This document shows, piece by piece, positions 34,164 to 43,367 of a DNA stretch of 64,000 nucleotides. The stretch comes from Fibrobacter succinogenes. Lineage in GTDB: Bacteria > Fibrobacterota > Fibrobacteria > Fibrobacterales > Fibrobacteraceae. The stretch covers positions 1 through 64,000 of the forward strand of contig CACVQR010000009.1 of the NCBI GenBank assembly GCA_902756345.1, in the 5' to 3' direction. Under the pieces are notes generated by a model. That model was not told the DNA's origin and ran no database searches. It saw nothing but the letters and a program-made list of their open reading frames with translations. Made by a program: the position numbers and the translations under genes. Within the stretch, counting starts at the first letter, position 1, and each line of letters starts with the position of its first letter.

Positions 34164-37070
34164 CTACCGTTCTACTCTTACCTGCACCGCATTCTGCATC
34201 GTGCGACCATTGAACTTGACACGGACCATGTAGACGCCCTCGGGGAGAGCCCTGATTTCGCGGGACAAGTCAGACGCTCCTGCCGGAACATTTCTTGCAA
34301 GGCGCGCCACCTGGTGGCCAGTCATGTCAAAGAAATCCACCTGGGCATACCCCGATTCGCGGGCAATCAGCGTACCATCTGCAAGATTCAGGTGTATTCC
34401 GGCAGCAATGCGAATGTTACCTGCAAAGTCGTCTTCTGCGGTGTAATCGCCACGGGTAAGTCCCGTCGTTCCCGAAGAGTCTCCCGAGACTTCAGCGCTC
34501 AAGGTATCTATCGCCGAGAGTTGCGTTGAATCCTCAAAAAGCACCACGCCTTCGACATCAAAACCGATCTGATCGATGTTCGGTGCACCCGCCTCTTCCA
34601 GCGATTTCAGATAAAGTACATTCAACCCCTTCTGGAGCGAAACACCCACCGAGACGCTATCCCAGGTATCCCAATCGGCAGTGGGCTTGAACGTCAGCGA
34701 ACCAACCAGGTCTTCATTCATCTTCACCATAATGCGACGCGTATCCGTTTTGCCGTGGGCGTAGCGCAGCACCATCGTTGCATTCTTGTATTCCTTCGGC
34801 GAAACCAGGTGGTAAATGCCGTAGCTATCGAGACTGTTTTCGAAATCGTAGAATCCCGTGCCGCGGAAATTCTCGTGGTTGTCGGCAAAGGCTCCCTTTG
34901 CATCGGTCGGTACCGCCGCCTCGATATCGCTTCGAACCATAAGAGGAGCAGGTCCCGATTCCACGACACTCAGGATGGTGAATTTTCCGTTGCGAGTCGC
35001 TTCGCCAAAGTCAGCATTCCCGCCTTTCGTCGTAATCGTATAGGTAAACTCGCCCTCGACAACGGGAGTCCCGCTAAAATAGAGCGATGATGTCGTCGCA
35101 TTCCACACAGCCGTCACGCCTGCCGGGAGCCCGTCAACATTCGCCCCATCCGCATGCTGGATCGCGAAGGTGAACGGGACAATCGAATCACCCTTCACAA
35201 TCACCTGGCTCGAACTACCTGCGCCCTGCTTGACAATCGCGGCCGCCTTCGGCGTGTTGTCGCCTATCAGCACGATGTCCGGCTTCGGGAACTTGCCCTT
35301 GTTGCCATGCAGCCAAAAACCCAGATGCGGCGGCTGGTTGTAGGCGGTATTCTGCCAGCTCATGCCATTGCGGTAAACCGGGTCGTGCGCAAGCGTGTAC
35401 ATGCGATGTTCGGTAGGCGTGGTCGTCGTGTAAATGTAAAGCTTGGAGGCTCCATCGTGCAAGATGACTTCCTCGCGCCAGTCGCCCAGAATGTCACCGC
35501 TGAAATTCGGTGTCGCCTTGGTGGTATTGCAGCTGTTGCCCTGCATCTGGAAAAGTGTATTGCTCTGTTGCTTTGCATGGTCCCACTTGCTGATGGTCGT
35601 ATTGTCCAAAAGTTCGTCAAGCAGGTCACCATCCCAGTAGATACGGAAGTTGTAGGCGGGACGCTTGTCGGCCTTCCAGATTTTTCCCTTAGCCGTATAA
35701 GTGTTCCAGTTTGCAGCAGACCAGAGTTCATGTCCACGGCTGTTGGAATCGACGTCGCCCGCGACACCGCGCCCGTTATCGCCCGAACTGGTTTCGTAGA
35801 AAAGCACCTTGCCAGTACGTGCATCGTGCAAGTTGTAGCCGTAGGGCTTTTCCTCGTGGACCTGCCACACTTCGAGACCGGGGTTATCGGGGTCAAGGTC
35901 GCTCAAGTGCATGGCATCGCCGTGACCCTTGCCTGTGCGGTACATGAATTTTCCATCGTGGTCAACTGCGCAACTTCCTTCAATAATTTCATCAAAGCCG
36001 TCGCCATCCACATCGCCTGCGGAAATGTTGTGATTGCCTTGCCCGTAACATTCCTGTCCGCTTGTTGCTGCGTTGTAATACCAGCGTTGCGAAAGGGTTT
36101 TGCCATCCCAATCATAGGCGGTAATTGCCATTCGGGTGTAGTAACCACGCTGGAAAACCATGCTTGGCTTTTTGCCGTCGAGGTAGGCGTTTGTTGCGAG
36201 GAATCGATCCACGCGGTTACCGTAGCTATCGCCCCAGTTCTTTACCGTACCGCGCCCTGGATTATAGGCGACGGTCGCCATTTCAAGTCCCGTTTCGCCG
36301 TTGAAAACCGTGAGGTATTCGTCACCGGTCAGAATGTATCCACTCGAATTGCGGTAATCGCTGGTATGTGCCGCATTGGCCGCTGCGCCCTTGCTCAGGT
36401 ACTTTCCGCTGGCATCCTTCGTTCCCGGCGCTGTCTTTACGGCAAGTTCCGCCTTGCCGTCGCCATCGTAGTCACCCACGAGCATCTGCGTGTAGTGCGC
36501 CCCCGCACGGATGTTTACGCCCAGATCGATGCGCCAAAGTTTTTTGCCGCTCATCTTGTAACAGTCAATGATGACGTTGCCCGTCTTTCCCTTCTGGGAA
36601 TTGTCCTTGGAATTGCTCGGATCCCACTTGAGAACCAACTCGAACTCGCCATCACCATCCACATCGCCCACGGCAATATCATTGGGACTGTAGGTGTAGT
36701 CGCTACCGCCTGCAGGCCTGTCCAGGTTCACTGTCAAGAACTGCTCGCCCCACACGGGTACGGCATCGTCAGATGCAAGTTCCTTGCCGTTTATGACAGC
36801 CTTTACGGAATACCTGCTCGAGGTTGTCCCTTTCGCGTCGGTATAGTTGCTCGCCTGTGTCCCGCTGAGGCTCGCGATTTTCTCGCCATCGCGGTACAGG
36901 TTAAAGCCTGTCTCGGAGCCCTCGGTCCCAAGGACGCGCCAGCTGAGGAACACGCCTCCGCCAGTCTTAACCGCCACAAGCCCGCGGTTCAGCCATTCCA
37001 TCTGGCGAGCTGCCTGCGACATGCCCACTCCAAGCGCGAGCGAAAGCCCAAACATCCACAACTTTTTCAT
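34164..37070 (-). CDS. Rhamnogalacturonan lyase, PL11 family
   Basis: A 968-residue secreted lyase predicted to cleave the rhamnose-galacturonate backbone of rhamnogalacturonan I. It has a signal peptide (about 1-20, SQAA), an N-terminal Fn3-like module (MEWLNRGLVAVKTGGGVFLSWR), and a beta-propeller of PL11 type (about 105-600) with many calcium-binding loops (DVDGDGEFE, DYDGDGKAE, DVDGDGFDE) and GDILGDWREE. An Ig-like module (about 640-710) and a CBM35-like jelly-roll (about 725-870, ends APNIDQIGFDVEG) follow, then a full type IX-like tail (DFFDMTGHQVA ... GVYMVRVKFNG). AAGGA before the ATG pair at 37073/37070 suggests start 37070. Confidence 0.93.
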   Translation of the reverse strand: MKKLWMFGLSLALGVGMSQAARQMEWLNRGLVAVKTGGGVFLSWRVLGTEGSETGFNLYRDGEKIASLSGTQASNYTDAKGTTSSRYSVKAVINGKELASDDAVPVWGEQFLTVNLDRPAGGSDYTYSPNDIAVGDVDGDGEFELVLKWDPSNSKDNSQKGKTGNVIIDCYKMSGKKLWRIDLGVNIRAGAHYTQMLVGDYDGDGKAELAVKTAPGTKDASGKYLSKGAAANAAHTSDYRNSSGYILTGDEYLTVFNGETGLEMATVAYNPGRGTVKNWGDSYGNRVDRFLATNAYLDGKKPSMVFQRGYYTRMAITAYDWDGKTLSQRWYYNAATSGQECYGQGNHNISAGDVDGDGFDEIIEGSCAVDHDGKFMYRTGKGHGDAMHLSDLDPDNPGLEVWQVHEEKPYGYNLHDARTGKVLFYETSSGDNGRGVAGDVDSNSRGHELWSAANWNTYTAKGKIWKADKRPAYNFRIYWDGDLLDELLDNTTISKWDHAKQQSNTLFQMQGNSCNTTKATPNFSGDILGDWREEVILHDGASKLYIYTTTTPTEHRMYTLAHDPVYRNGMSWQNTAYNQPPHLGFWLHGNKGKFPKPDIVLIGDNTPKAAAIVKQGAGSSSQVIVKGDSIVPFTFAIQHADGANVDGLPAGVTAVWNATTSSLYFSGTPVVEGEFTYTITTKGGNADFGEATRNGKFTILSVVESGPAPLMVRSDIEAAVPTDAKGAFADNHENFRGTGFYDFENSLDSYGIYHLVSPKEYKNATMVLRYAHGKTDTRRIMVKMNEDLVGSLTFKPTADWDTWDSVSVGVSLQKGLNVLYLKSLEEAGAPNIDQIGFDVEGVVLFEDSTQLSAIDTLSAEVSGDSSGTTGLTRGDYTAEDDFAGNIRIAAGIHLNLADGTLIARESGYAQVDFFDMTGHQVARLARNVPAGASDLSREIRALPEGVYMVRVKFNGRTMQNAVQVRVER

Positions 37071-37227
37071 CATCCAATCCTTTTTTTGAATTACAGGCCC
37101 CCGCACCACCGGGAACCTGCACCTATAATATATCTCCGGCACTCCAAATAGTACCTTCACCACCACACTTCCGGTTGTCCATAGACAACGGAGACAAGTT
37201 TCTCAGCGAGCACCTGCGGTGCTTTTG
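37071..37227. other. Spacer between GH43 arabinanase and PL11 genes
   Basis: It contains GTTGTC-N4-GACAAC (37174-37189), the small palindrome GCACC-TGC-GGTGC (37210-37222, followed by TTTTGTT on plus), and an A/T island GATATATTATAG on the minus strand near 37133-37122 that could be a -10 region. No gene seen. Confidence 0.5.
37174..37189. promoter_or_regulatory. GTTGTC-CATA-GACAAC perfect palindrome
   Basis: A perfect inverted repeat with 4-base spacer, followed by CGG. It lies about 100 bases upstream of the PL11 start. Same family as 16836, 34082, 47478 and 52283. Confidence 0.6.
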
Positions 37228-40137
37228 TTACTTCGCAAAAACGGGCTGTCGGGCCTTACGCAAACGCATTTCCTTTACCCGCGGGCTGTCCGCAGTTCCC
37301 AGAAGGCGACCGCGAACATCGTAAACCTTCGCACCACGCATATCCTGCAGGCGGCGTCCCGTTTCAACGCCATTGCGAACCGCAAACAACGTGGTCGAAG
37401 AATCAGGATCTTCCACATGGATTTGCGTGCTGTCGCCCGCCACGCTATTCACGGAAACCGAAAGCAGGTCGACCACACTCTTCTCACAAGTAAACCCGAG
37501 CGACATCTCGGCAGTCGATGCGCCCCTGTTTACCGCCTTGTAGTGATACGCCTTGCCATCTTGCGCCGTGATGCGGGCCGAGTAGGTAACGACATCCTTT
37601 TCGCGCGAGACATCCATCACCACTTCGGCGTTGCGCATGATGCCAGCGAAATCGTCCCAGTTCCAGTCGAAATCGTAATCGAACGTCCCCGCGTTATCCA
37701 TCGCAAAGGCATCGGCACGCAACAGCGTCGTCGCCCCGCCGGCAGTCGCACGCACAATGTAATTGTCCCAGTTGTTTACCTTGTTCGCATCGGCAAGCCC
37801 GTAAACCGGCTTGTTTCCGTAATTCATAAAGCGGAATGTTGCGCTAAAGTCGCCCGAGACCTTGTATTCAGCCGTCTTCTGCGCATTGAACGCTACATTG
37901 TATTCGCCACCGTCATTTATCGTACCCGCCACGATGCGATTTTCAAGCGTCCCGTACGCAACGCGGCTCAACTCGAGCGACGCCGCGTCGGCACCGAGCA
38001 AGATTTCGTAATCGCCAACCGGTGTCCCCGTAGCCGTAACCGCATACACTAGCGAGTCGGATCCATCCTTCGCCGCACCGCGCAAGAACGCATACACATT
38101 TATCAGGTAGCCGTCCTTTTCTGCACGCAGGCGGACTTTTGCACCGTCATACATCTTCTTGAAGGCATCCCAGTTTTCACCCCAGGCATTCCAGTAGTGC
38201 ACCGTATTTTCGCCACCGAGCGTTTCCACGGAATAGCCGTCGGCACGCAGGTACCACATGTCGCCACCGTTCCTAAAGACGAGCACCCAGTTGTTCCAGT
38301 TTTCGGCTCCGCTCTTTACCTTGTTCCTGAATTCAAATTCCGCGACAAAGTTTCCGCTTACCTTCACGGACTCAAATTCGTCATAGGCATCCCATGCCGT
38401 GCTAAAGTCCTTTTTCCCAACAACCTTCACGCTGTCGCCGTAATAGCGGGCATCCTGCAGCACTTCGGTTTTCGGCACACGGTAACCCCAGAAGGCACGG
38501 TTCCCCGCCTTGTTCATCGCCGAGAATGTAAGCGTCCGCTTGCTCATATCGTTCTGCAACTGGTCAAGCACCACGCCCTCGTAGACAGTTCCACCCAGAG
38601 TAAGCGTCACGTAGCTCCGGCCCTTCGCATAGTCGTAATCCCAGGTTCCCGTGTAGGCGCCTGTCACCGTACCGTCGGCATTGAGCTGCATGTTCTGTTC
38701 CTGGTTCACCGCCACGGAATCTTCCCAGGTCTGCGGGTTGTTCCTGGGCGGGTTATGCATAATCACCTTGTACGGGCCCGCAACATCGCTGCGGTCGAGC
38801 GCACGCGCCGGTAGCCCGTAACCCTCATGATACTCAAAAGGTGCCGCCACAATCCAGCCCATCCTGTTAAAGAACAGCTGGTGAGTCTCGACATTGTGCC
38901 AACCCGTATGGTTGTTGAACTTGCGGTGATAAACCAGGTACATGCCGCCATCGTCGTCGCGCAACAGCGAATTGTGCCCATCCGCAATTTCGGCCCGGTC
39001 TTCGGCCCAGAAACTCCAGCGGTAATTCGCGACAATCGGGAATCCGCGGTCGGTATTGCCCCAATAGTTCAGGATAAACTTTTCAAAAATCGCAGGAGTC
39101 CCATCCACATCGACATAGGGCCCCTTCACGTCCTTGCTGCGGAACACGCGCATGGTGTAGCCGCCCTCGGGCGAATAGAACCCGTAACTCACGAACAGGT
39201 AGTAGTAGCCATTGCCGTCCGCATCCTTGAAATACTGGATGTACGAACCCTCGCCACTCACATAATAACCGCCACCCACGTGGATGCCCATGTAAGGGTC
39301 CTCGAGCATCGAAGTCCCGCTCCACTTGGCCGCGCCGTTGTTCCCGTACTTGAACGAATAGTCCCTGAGACCGGTAGACTCATCGAGCTTGACCAGGAAA
39401 AGCCCGCCGCTCCACGAACCGTACAGGAGCCACAGGTTTCCGTCCTCGTCGTAGAACACGTTCGGGTCGATGCAGCTGGAACCATAGCCGCCATCCCACT
39501 TGCCCAAATTAGTGACACCGTTGTTCGCGATATAGTAACGCTCGTCGATTGTCGAAGAACCGGTCACCTTCGCGTAGTCGGCATTGGCGGCAGAACCCGC
39601 CGTCTGCTTGTCCATCCCGCCGTAGACGACCGCACCCTTGTACTCGTACGGCCCCTCGATCTTGTCGGATGTCAGGAGCACAATGGAACTTTTCCAGTCC
39701 TCGCCCGCCATCGAAAAGTACAGGCACCACTTTTTCAGCTTCTTGTTCCACACGATATCGGGCGCCCACAGGTTCCCCTTGGCGGTCGCGGAATTCGTAT
39801 GTTCCGCATAGTCGGCTTCCGCCTTGAACACGCTGTAGTAATCGTCCTTGGCCTCGTTGCCAGTGACATACACCGTGCCGCCCCTCGAAAGCTGCGGCGT
39901 AAACGGGGTCCAGTCCAGCATATCGCGGGAATATGCCGCCCCGTTCATGGTCCCGAATATGTAATAATACTTCGTCCGCGACTTGGCCGCATCGTTTTCA
40001 GGATACGAATTCCCGCCCGCGTCCTTATAGACCACAATGACGGAAGGATCGTGAACGGCGACCGAGGCCGCAAATGCGGCAACAGCCGCGAGAGATAAGG
40101 CGACACACGCCGCCCTGAATGTTTCCAATACACCCAT
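37228..40137 (-). CDS. GH43 endo-alpha-1,5-L-arabinanase with GH43_C-like and two repeated C-terminal domains
   Basis: A 969-residue secreted enzyme predicted to hydrolyse arabinan. It has a signal peptide (about 1-24), a five-blade GH43 propeller (about 27-440; VAVHDPSVIVVY with the base Asp, GNLWAPDIVWN, SSCIDPNVFYDEDGN, GSWSGGLFLVKLD, SYGFYSPEGGYTMRVF) and a lipocalin-like GH43_C module (about 465-560, TVTGAYTGTWDYDY). Two related beta-sandwich modules follow (about 575-725 and 740-910; WNNWVLVFRNGGDMWYLRADG and VNNWDNYIVRATAGG...LLRADA). The C-terminus has VYDVRGRLLG and ends ARQPVFAK. AAGGAG precedes ATG 40137. It heads the operon towards PL11, PL1 and PL1. Confidence 0.9.
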   Translation of the reverse strand: MGVLETFRAACVALSLAAVAAFAASVAVHDPSVIVVYKDAGGNSYPENDAAKSRTKYYYIFGTMNGAAYSRDMLDWTPFTPQLSRGGTVYVTGNEAKDDYYSVFKAEADYAEHTNSATAKGNLWAPDIVWNKKLKKWCLYFSMAGEDWKSSIVLLTSDKIEGPYEYKGAVVYGGMDKQTAGSAANADYAKVTGSSTIDERYYIANNGVTNLGKWDGGYGSSCIDPNVFYDEDGNLWLLYGSWSGGLFLVKLDESTGLRDYSFKYGNNGAAKWSGTSMLEDPYMGIHVGGGYYVSGEGSYIQYFKDADGNGYYYLFVSYGFYSPEGGYTMRVFRSKDVKGPYVDVDGTPAIFEKFILNYWGNTDRGFPIVANYRWSFWAEDRAEIADGHNSLLRDDDGGMYLVYHRKFNNHTGWHNVETHQLFFNRMGWIVAAPFEYHEGYGLPARALDRSDVAGPYKVIMHNPPRNNPQTWEDSVAVNQEQNMQLNADGTVTGAYTGTWDYDYAKGRSYVTLTLGGTVYEGVVLDQLQNDMSKRTLTFSAMNKAGNRAFWGYRVPKTEVLQDARYYGDSVKVVGKKDFSTAWDAYDEFESVKVSGNFVAEFEFRNKVKSGAENWNNWVLVFRNGGDMWYLRADGYSVETLGGENTVHYWNAWGENWDAFKKMYDGAKVRLRAEKDGYLINVYAFLRGAAKDGSDSLVYAVTATGTPVGDYEILLGADAASLELSRVAYGTLENRIVAGTINDGGEYNVAFNAQKTAEYKVSGDFSATFRFMNYGNKPVYGLADANKVNNWDNYIVRATAGGATTLLRADAFAMDNAGTFDYDFDWNWDDFAGIMRNAEVVMDVSREKDVVTYSARITAQDGKAYHYKAVNRGASTAEMSLGFTCEKSVVDLLSVSVNSVAGDSTQIHVEDPDSSTTLFAVRNGVETGRRLQDMRGAKVYDVRGRLLGTADSPRVKEMRLRKARQPVFAK

Positions 40138-40167
40138 ACCACACTCCTTTCCAGAGAATATATAAAA

Positions 40168-40196
40168 AATCTACACTTTTTGCAATTAAAAGTCAA
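40168..40196 (-). promoter_or_regulatory. Promoter of GH43 arabinanase operon
   Basis: TTGACT (40196-40191), 17 bases, TAGATT (40173-40168). The surrounding ACTATTGACTTTTAAT also occurs at the GH43 promoter at 62473-62501. Confidence 0.7.
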
Positions 40197-40250
40197 TAGT
40201 TTTACAATATTTTAAAATAATATGATGAGATTTTAACAACGTTTTGCTCA

Positions 40251-40265
40251 AAAAAAGTCCACATT
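40251..40265. promoter_or_regulatory. AAAAAGTCCACATTA element 59 bp upstream of the -35
   Basis: AGTCCACA begins at 40256, leaving exactly 59 bases to the -35. The same element with the same 59-base gap occurs at 62561. It shares GTCCACA with the 20-bp operators at 23168 and 26466. Confidence 0.55.
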
Positions 40266-40277
40266 ATTAAAAACAAG

Positions 40278-40300
40278 AAGCCGAGCTCAAGGCCCGGCTT
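40278..40300 (-). terminator. Possible terminator
   Basis: AAGCCGGGC / GCTCGGCTT stem with one mismatch and a five-base loop; on the minus strand followed by CTTGTTTTTAATAA. It could end the transcript of the lipoprotein gene 40594-41730. Confidence 0.55.
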
Positions 40301-40312
40301 GTGTAAAAGGTG

Positions 40313-40333
40313 ATCCCGCAACGAGTGCGGGAT
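40313..40333. repeat. REP-like palindrome
   Basis: ATCCCGCA-ACGAG-TGCGGGAT followed by GAC, the form of a dispersed bacterial intergenic repeat (CATCCCGC...GCGGGAT). Confidence 0.55.
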
Positions 40334-40351
40334 GACAATGTCAGTTAGAGA

Positions 40352-40552
40352 TTGCCGCGACGCACTCAGCCCGCGAAGACTCCCGACCCAAACGTCATCC
40401 AGCCTATCGCTAACATGGAGGCATTGATCTTCATCAAGCCCGATGTCAAAAACCAAAACATCATTGTGGGCGATTTCACCTACTTTGTCGACAAGGACTT
40501 TGAGCAGCACGAGTTTCGGTGGCAAAAAAAAAGGAAAAAAGAGGGAAAGTAG
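40352..40552 (+). pseudogene. Truncated hexapeptide-type acetyltransferase (CatB/Vat-like), N-terminal remnant
   Basis: The 66-codon frame contains DPNVIQPI and then IKPDVKNQNIIVGDFTYFVD, the conserved opening of xenobiotic (chloramphenicol/streptogramin) acetyltransferases, where the intact protein has VKNPNIIVGDYTYYDD. Similarity stops at about codon 52 (DFEQHE); the reading then turns into a lysine-rich run over a poly-A stretch and ends. None of the hexapeptide-repeat body is found downstream before the next gene. I read it as a decayed fragment. A REP-like palindrome sits just upstream. Confidence 0.65.
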
Positions 40553-40593
40553 AGGTCTACGCCTCCAATCTCCCTAGAAAACCCTCTTCTCTG

Positions 40594-41730
40594 TTAAGGT
40601 TCCTTCTGGAAAACGGCATAATAGTTTTCACCATAAATGGACGCCACATATTGTCCATTGCCATAGACAACCCGCAGAATATCCCTATAGGCAACCTTGT
40701 CTTGCTGTACCCAGTCCTGACCATTCTCAGAAACAAGTAAATACGAAGTTGAACCGGCCATCATCCCGCCGCCATAGGCAAGAAAGATTCCGCCATCAAA
40801 GATAACGCCCTCGTAGAAAATAGACGACGCATTGCCATTTTCAAGCCTCGTCGGATTCCACTCAAGACCATCCCTCGACCACTGCAATGCATCGCGTCCA
40901 CTATAAGTGCCCCTTACATAAACGCCATTACCAAAAGCAATCTGATATCCGTTAAGAGTACCACTCGTACTTGTAGAATCCCATGTAGTACCATCATCCG
41001 AATACATAATTACACCACTTGCACCCGACATTCTATAGCCGGGTTCGCCCCAAGCCACATTGTTTCCACATGCAGATCCACCATTACGCAGTTTCATCTC
41101 GTGCCATGTTTCCAAATCAGAGGTCACATAACAAGGTACGTTGCCAGTCACAAAGACTTTGTTGTTCGACGCATGGAAATTGGCCCTTGTCAGTATAGCA
41201 TCGTCCATAAATTCCGCAGGGAGCCCAACCAAAGGAATCGAGTCCCATTGAGCACCATCTTCTGAACTGAAAAAGAACGTGGTATCCTCATCTGTATGGA
41301 ACAAATAATAAAAACGACCCTTCCATGTAAAAGCCGATGTTATATTGTCAGATCGATTACACCTTAGCGTATCCGTTTTTTCCCATGTAGCCATATCATC
41401 TTTGGATACGAAGAAAACGTAATAACGATCATATATTGGCAGTCCATTCTCTTTCGTCCCTACCCTTTTTGTTTCAAAGCGACCCATTACCCACTTTCCG
41501 TCATTATACAAGGGAGGCGCAAGATTGCTAATAATCGCATTAAAATCTGGATTGTATTCCTTACCCGACAATTTAGGAGGAGTTACATATTCCAAGGTAT
41601 CCAAAGAAGAACTACTTTCGCCCTCATACGACGAAGACAAAATATCGTTCTCTGCGCTAGTGTCAACAGAACTATCATCACAGGCGACAAAAAGAAGCGT
41701 CATCACGAATAATACAAGAATATTTACCAT
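40594..41730 (-). CDS. Lipoprotein of unknown function, beta-propeller-like
   Basis: A 378-residue lipoprotein with signal and lipobox LLFVAC (about residue 17), a Ser-rich spacer (SSSYEGESSSS) and a repeated-blade pattern. Each blade has a W or F strand and Asp-box-like turns (SSEDGAQWDSI, YSDDGTTWDST, WSRDGLEWNPT, VSENGQDWVQQ). This BNR/Asp-box pattern is that of sialidase-type or photosynthesis-stability-factor-type propellers, but catalytic residues are not evident, so it may be a binding protein. The region is visibly richer in A/T than its neighbours. It is divergent from another unknown lipoprotein only about 50 bases away. Confidence 0.78.
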   Translation of the reverse strand: MVNILVLFVMTLLFVACDDSSVDTSAENDILSSSYEGESSSSLDTLEYVTPPKLSGKEYNPDFNAIISNLAPPLYNDGKWVMGRFETKRVGTKENGLPIYDRYYVFFVSKDDMATWEKTDTLRCNRSDNITSAFTWKGRFYYLFHTDEDTTFFFSSEDGAQWDSIPLVGLPAEFMDDAILTRANFHASNNKVFVTGNVPCYVTSDLETWHEMKLRNGGSACGNNVAWGEPGYRMSGASGVIMYSDDGTTWDSTSTSGTLNGYQIAFGNGVYVRGTYSGRDALQWSRDGLEWNPTRLENGNASSIFYEGVIFDGGIFLAYGGGMMAGSTSYLLVSENGQDWVQQDKVAYRDILRVVYGNGQYVASIYGENYYAVFQKEP

Positions 41731-41783
41731 AATAACTTACCCCCGTATTGCAGTTCACAAAATATATATTTATTTTTCACATT

Positions 41784-43202
41784 ATGACATACAATCTTCT
41801 CTTTTGCATTGCAATTACTCTATTTTCATTAGCATCATTTGTCGCATGTAGCGACAAACCTTCCTTGCCAAGCAATCAAGAAGAGCAAATCGATTTCCAA
41901 CCCAAATGGTGGGAACTTCAAGACCAAACTAGATATATGTTCCAAAGCGGATCCTTAGTATCCTTCACCAAGGATAGCGATACCGGATTAAGAATGTTCT
42001 TTCGCGACATTCACACCTGGACAGGTGATGCGCAAAATATACTGGACACGACCTTCACACTCAATGATTTCCGGTACATCCTGTTGGACTACACTATCTC
42101 GGATACAAGCTCCTGCACTGTAGACAAAATGAAACTGTACATGGACGGAGAACCCATCGCCTTCGACTTAGACTCTACCCAAGATTTCCCCCAAAAACAT
42201 TTCCGAAATACATTCGACTTCCCTGATTTCATCAACGACCATATTTTCAAGATCCATTTTGACTCAGAAGAATGTCGCAATATCCAAATGACCTTCAATG
42301 TCACCATGAGCAAAGAACCCGGCACCTGTTGGATGGCTTCGGACATTCAATCAAATCCAGAATACAAAGATTCTTTCTACAAAGGCGATCTCATTATCGG
42401 ATTGCAGCCAATACTTTGGTACACTTTTGGCGAATTTCTAATTCCCGACACCACATACTCCCATTGCATCCTGGTAAAAGCAGGAATGCCTCCAGATACA
42501 CTCCGGCTTCCACTCCAATTTACAGAGCCTTCAGGCCACGACATTCCCGAAGCATACCTCAGTTACCACAATAGCGAAGAACTTTCCAATTTTTTGGGAA
42601 CAGATTCTATAGCCCAGCTTTCCTGCGCCCTTTTCTATCAAAAATGGCACATCCCTTCCGCACCCAAAAACACAAATCATTATACTTTCTCTAGAACTTT
42701 GAGTTTCTCCCCGAAAAAGACCACACTCCCTGAACGAGAAATCGTAAAACAGGACAGCGTCAAGTTCCAAGTCATCTCGAGCAAGAATTACGGGTTCGGC
42801 TATTTCATAGCGAAGTACAAATTGAAGGGGAACGACACCCTCTACTATCAAAAAGTCAATTCAGACAACAAAAGCCAAGACCAAGATATACAAACGTTCT
42901 CTATTTCACCAAATGATACGATTACAGCGCTCATTGACTCCGTCAGCATTCTTATGGTCAGAGATGGCGATGCAGAATCATACCCCATCTATAAAGACTT
43001 GATCTATTTGAAATACTACGTTCCCGCACCGTCCAATGGAACACGCCTCCCCATTGACAGCACCGGCATCATCACGGAGACGTTCAACCGTCTGGCAGAA
43101 ACGCTTGTCAAGGACACAACCATAAGGTCCTACATGATACTCAACACAATTATCGAAAGCCCAGTCATTGAAACTATTCCAGATGAAGCTATAGATGAAT
43201 AA
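41784..43202 (+). CDS. Lipoprotein of unknown function
   Basis: A 472-residue lipoprotein: signal with lipobox SFVAC (about residue 22) followed by SDKPS. The rest is beta-rich with no domain I recognise, and a region around residues 285-400 has many Ser/Lys/Thr strands. ATG 41748 is an alternative start but gives an odd N-terminus. The codon use and A/T content differ from the CAZyme genes around it, suggesting a different origin. It is divergent from the propeller lipoprotein and ends before a clear terminator at 43237. Confidence 0.7.
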   Translation: MTYNLLFCIAITLFSLASFVACSDKPSLPSNQEEQIDFQPKWWELQDQTRYMFQSGSLVSFTKDSDTGLRMFFRDIHTWTGDAQNILDTTFTLNDFRYILLDYTISDTSSCTVDKMKLYMDGEPIAFDLDSTQDFPQKHFRNTFDFPDFINDHIFKIHFDSEECRNIQMTFNVTMSKEPGTCWMASDIQSNPEYKDSFYKGDLIIGLQPILWYTFGEFLIPDTTYSHCILVKAGMPPDTLRLPLQFTEPSGHDIPEAYLSYHNSEELSNFLGTDSIAQLSCALFYQKWHIPSAPKNTNHYTFSRTLSFSPKKTTLPEREIVKQDSVKFQVISSKNYGFGYFIAKYKLKGNDTLYYQKVNSDNKSQDQDIQTFSISPNDTITALIDSVSILMVRDGDAESYPIYKDLIYLKYYVPAPSNGTRLPIDSTGIITETFNRLAETLVKDTTIRSYMILNTIIESPVIETIPDEAIDE

Positions 43203-43236
43203 GCCTGGTCGCGTGGTATAACCTAAAGCCATATAA

Positions 43237-43267
43237 AAATCCCCGGCCACCTCGGCTGGGGATTTTG
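43237..43267 (+). terminator. Rho-independent terminator
   Basis: AAAATCCCCGGCC (43237-43249), loop ACCTC, GGCTGGGGATTTT (43255-43267); a 13-bp stem with one G-U pair and flanking A/T tracts usable in both directions. Confidence 0.85.
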
Positions 43268-43367
43268 GATTGGACCGCACAACCCATTACACAGCTTTTA
43301 CACGAAAACTCAACGGCACCTTGCCCAAAACCTTCTTTTTCGCTATATTGCGTAGCGAGGTGTAAAA

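Noticed and set aside
35154..37151. Plus-strand open frame of about 665 codons opposite PL11
   Set aside because: Antisense shadow of the PL11 gene; no domain or ribosome binding site.
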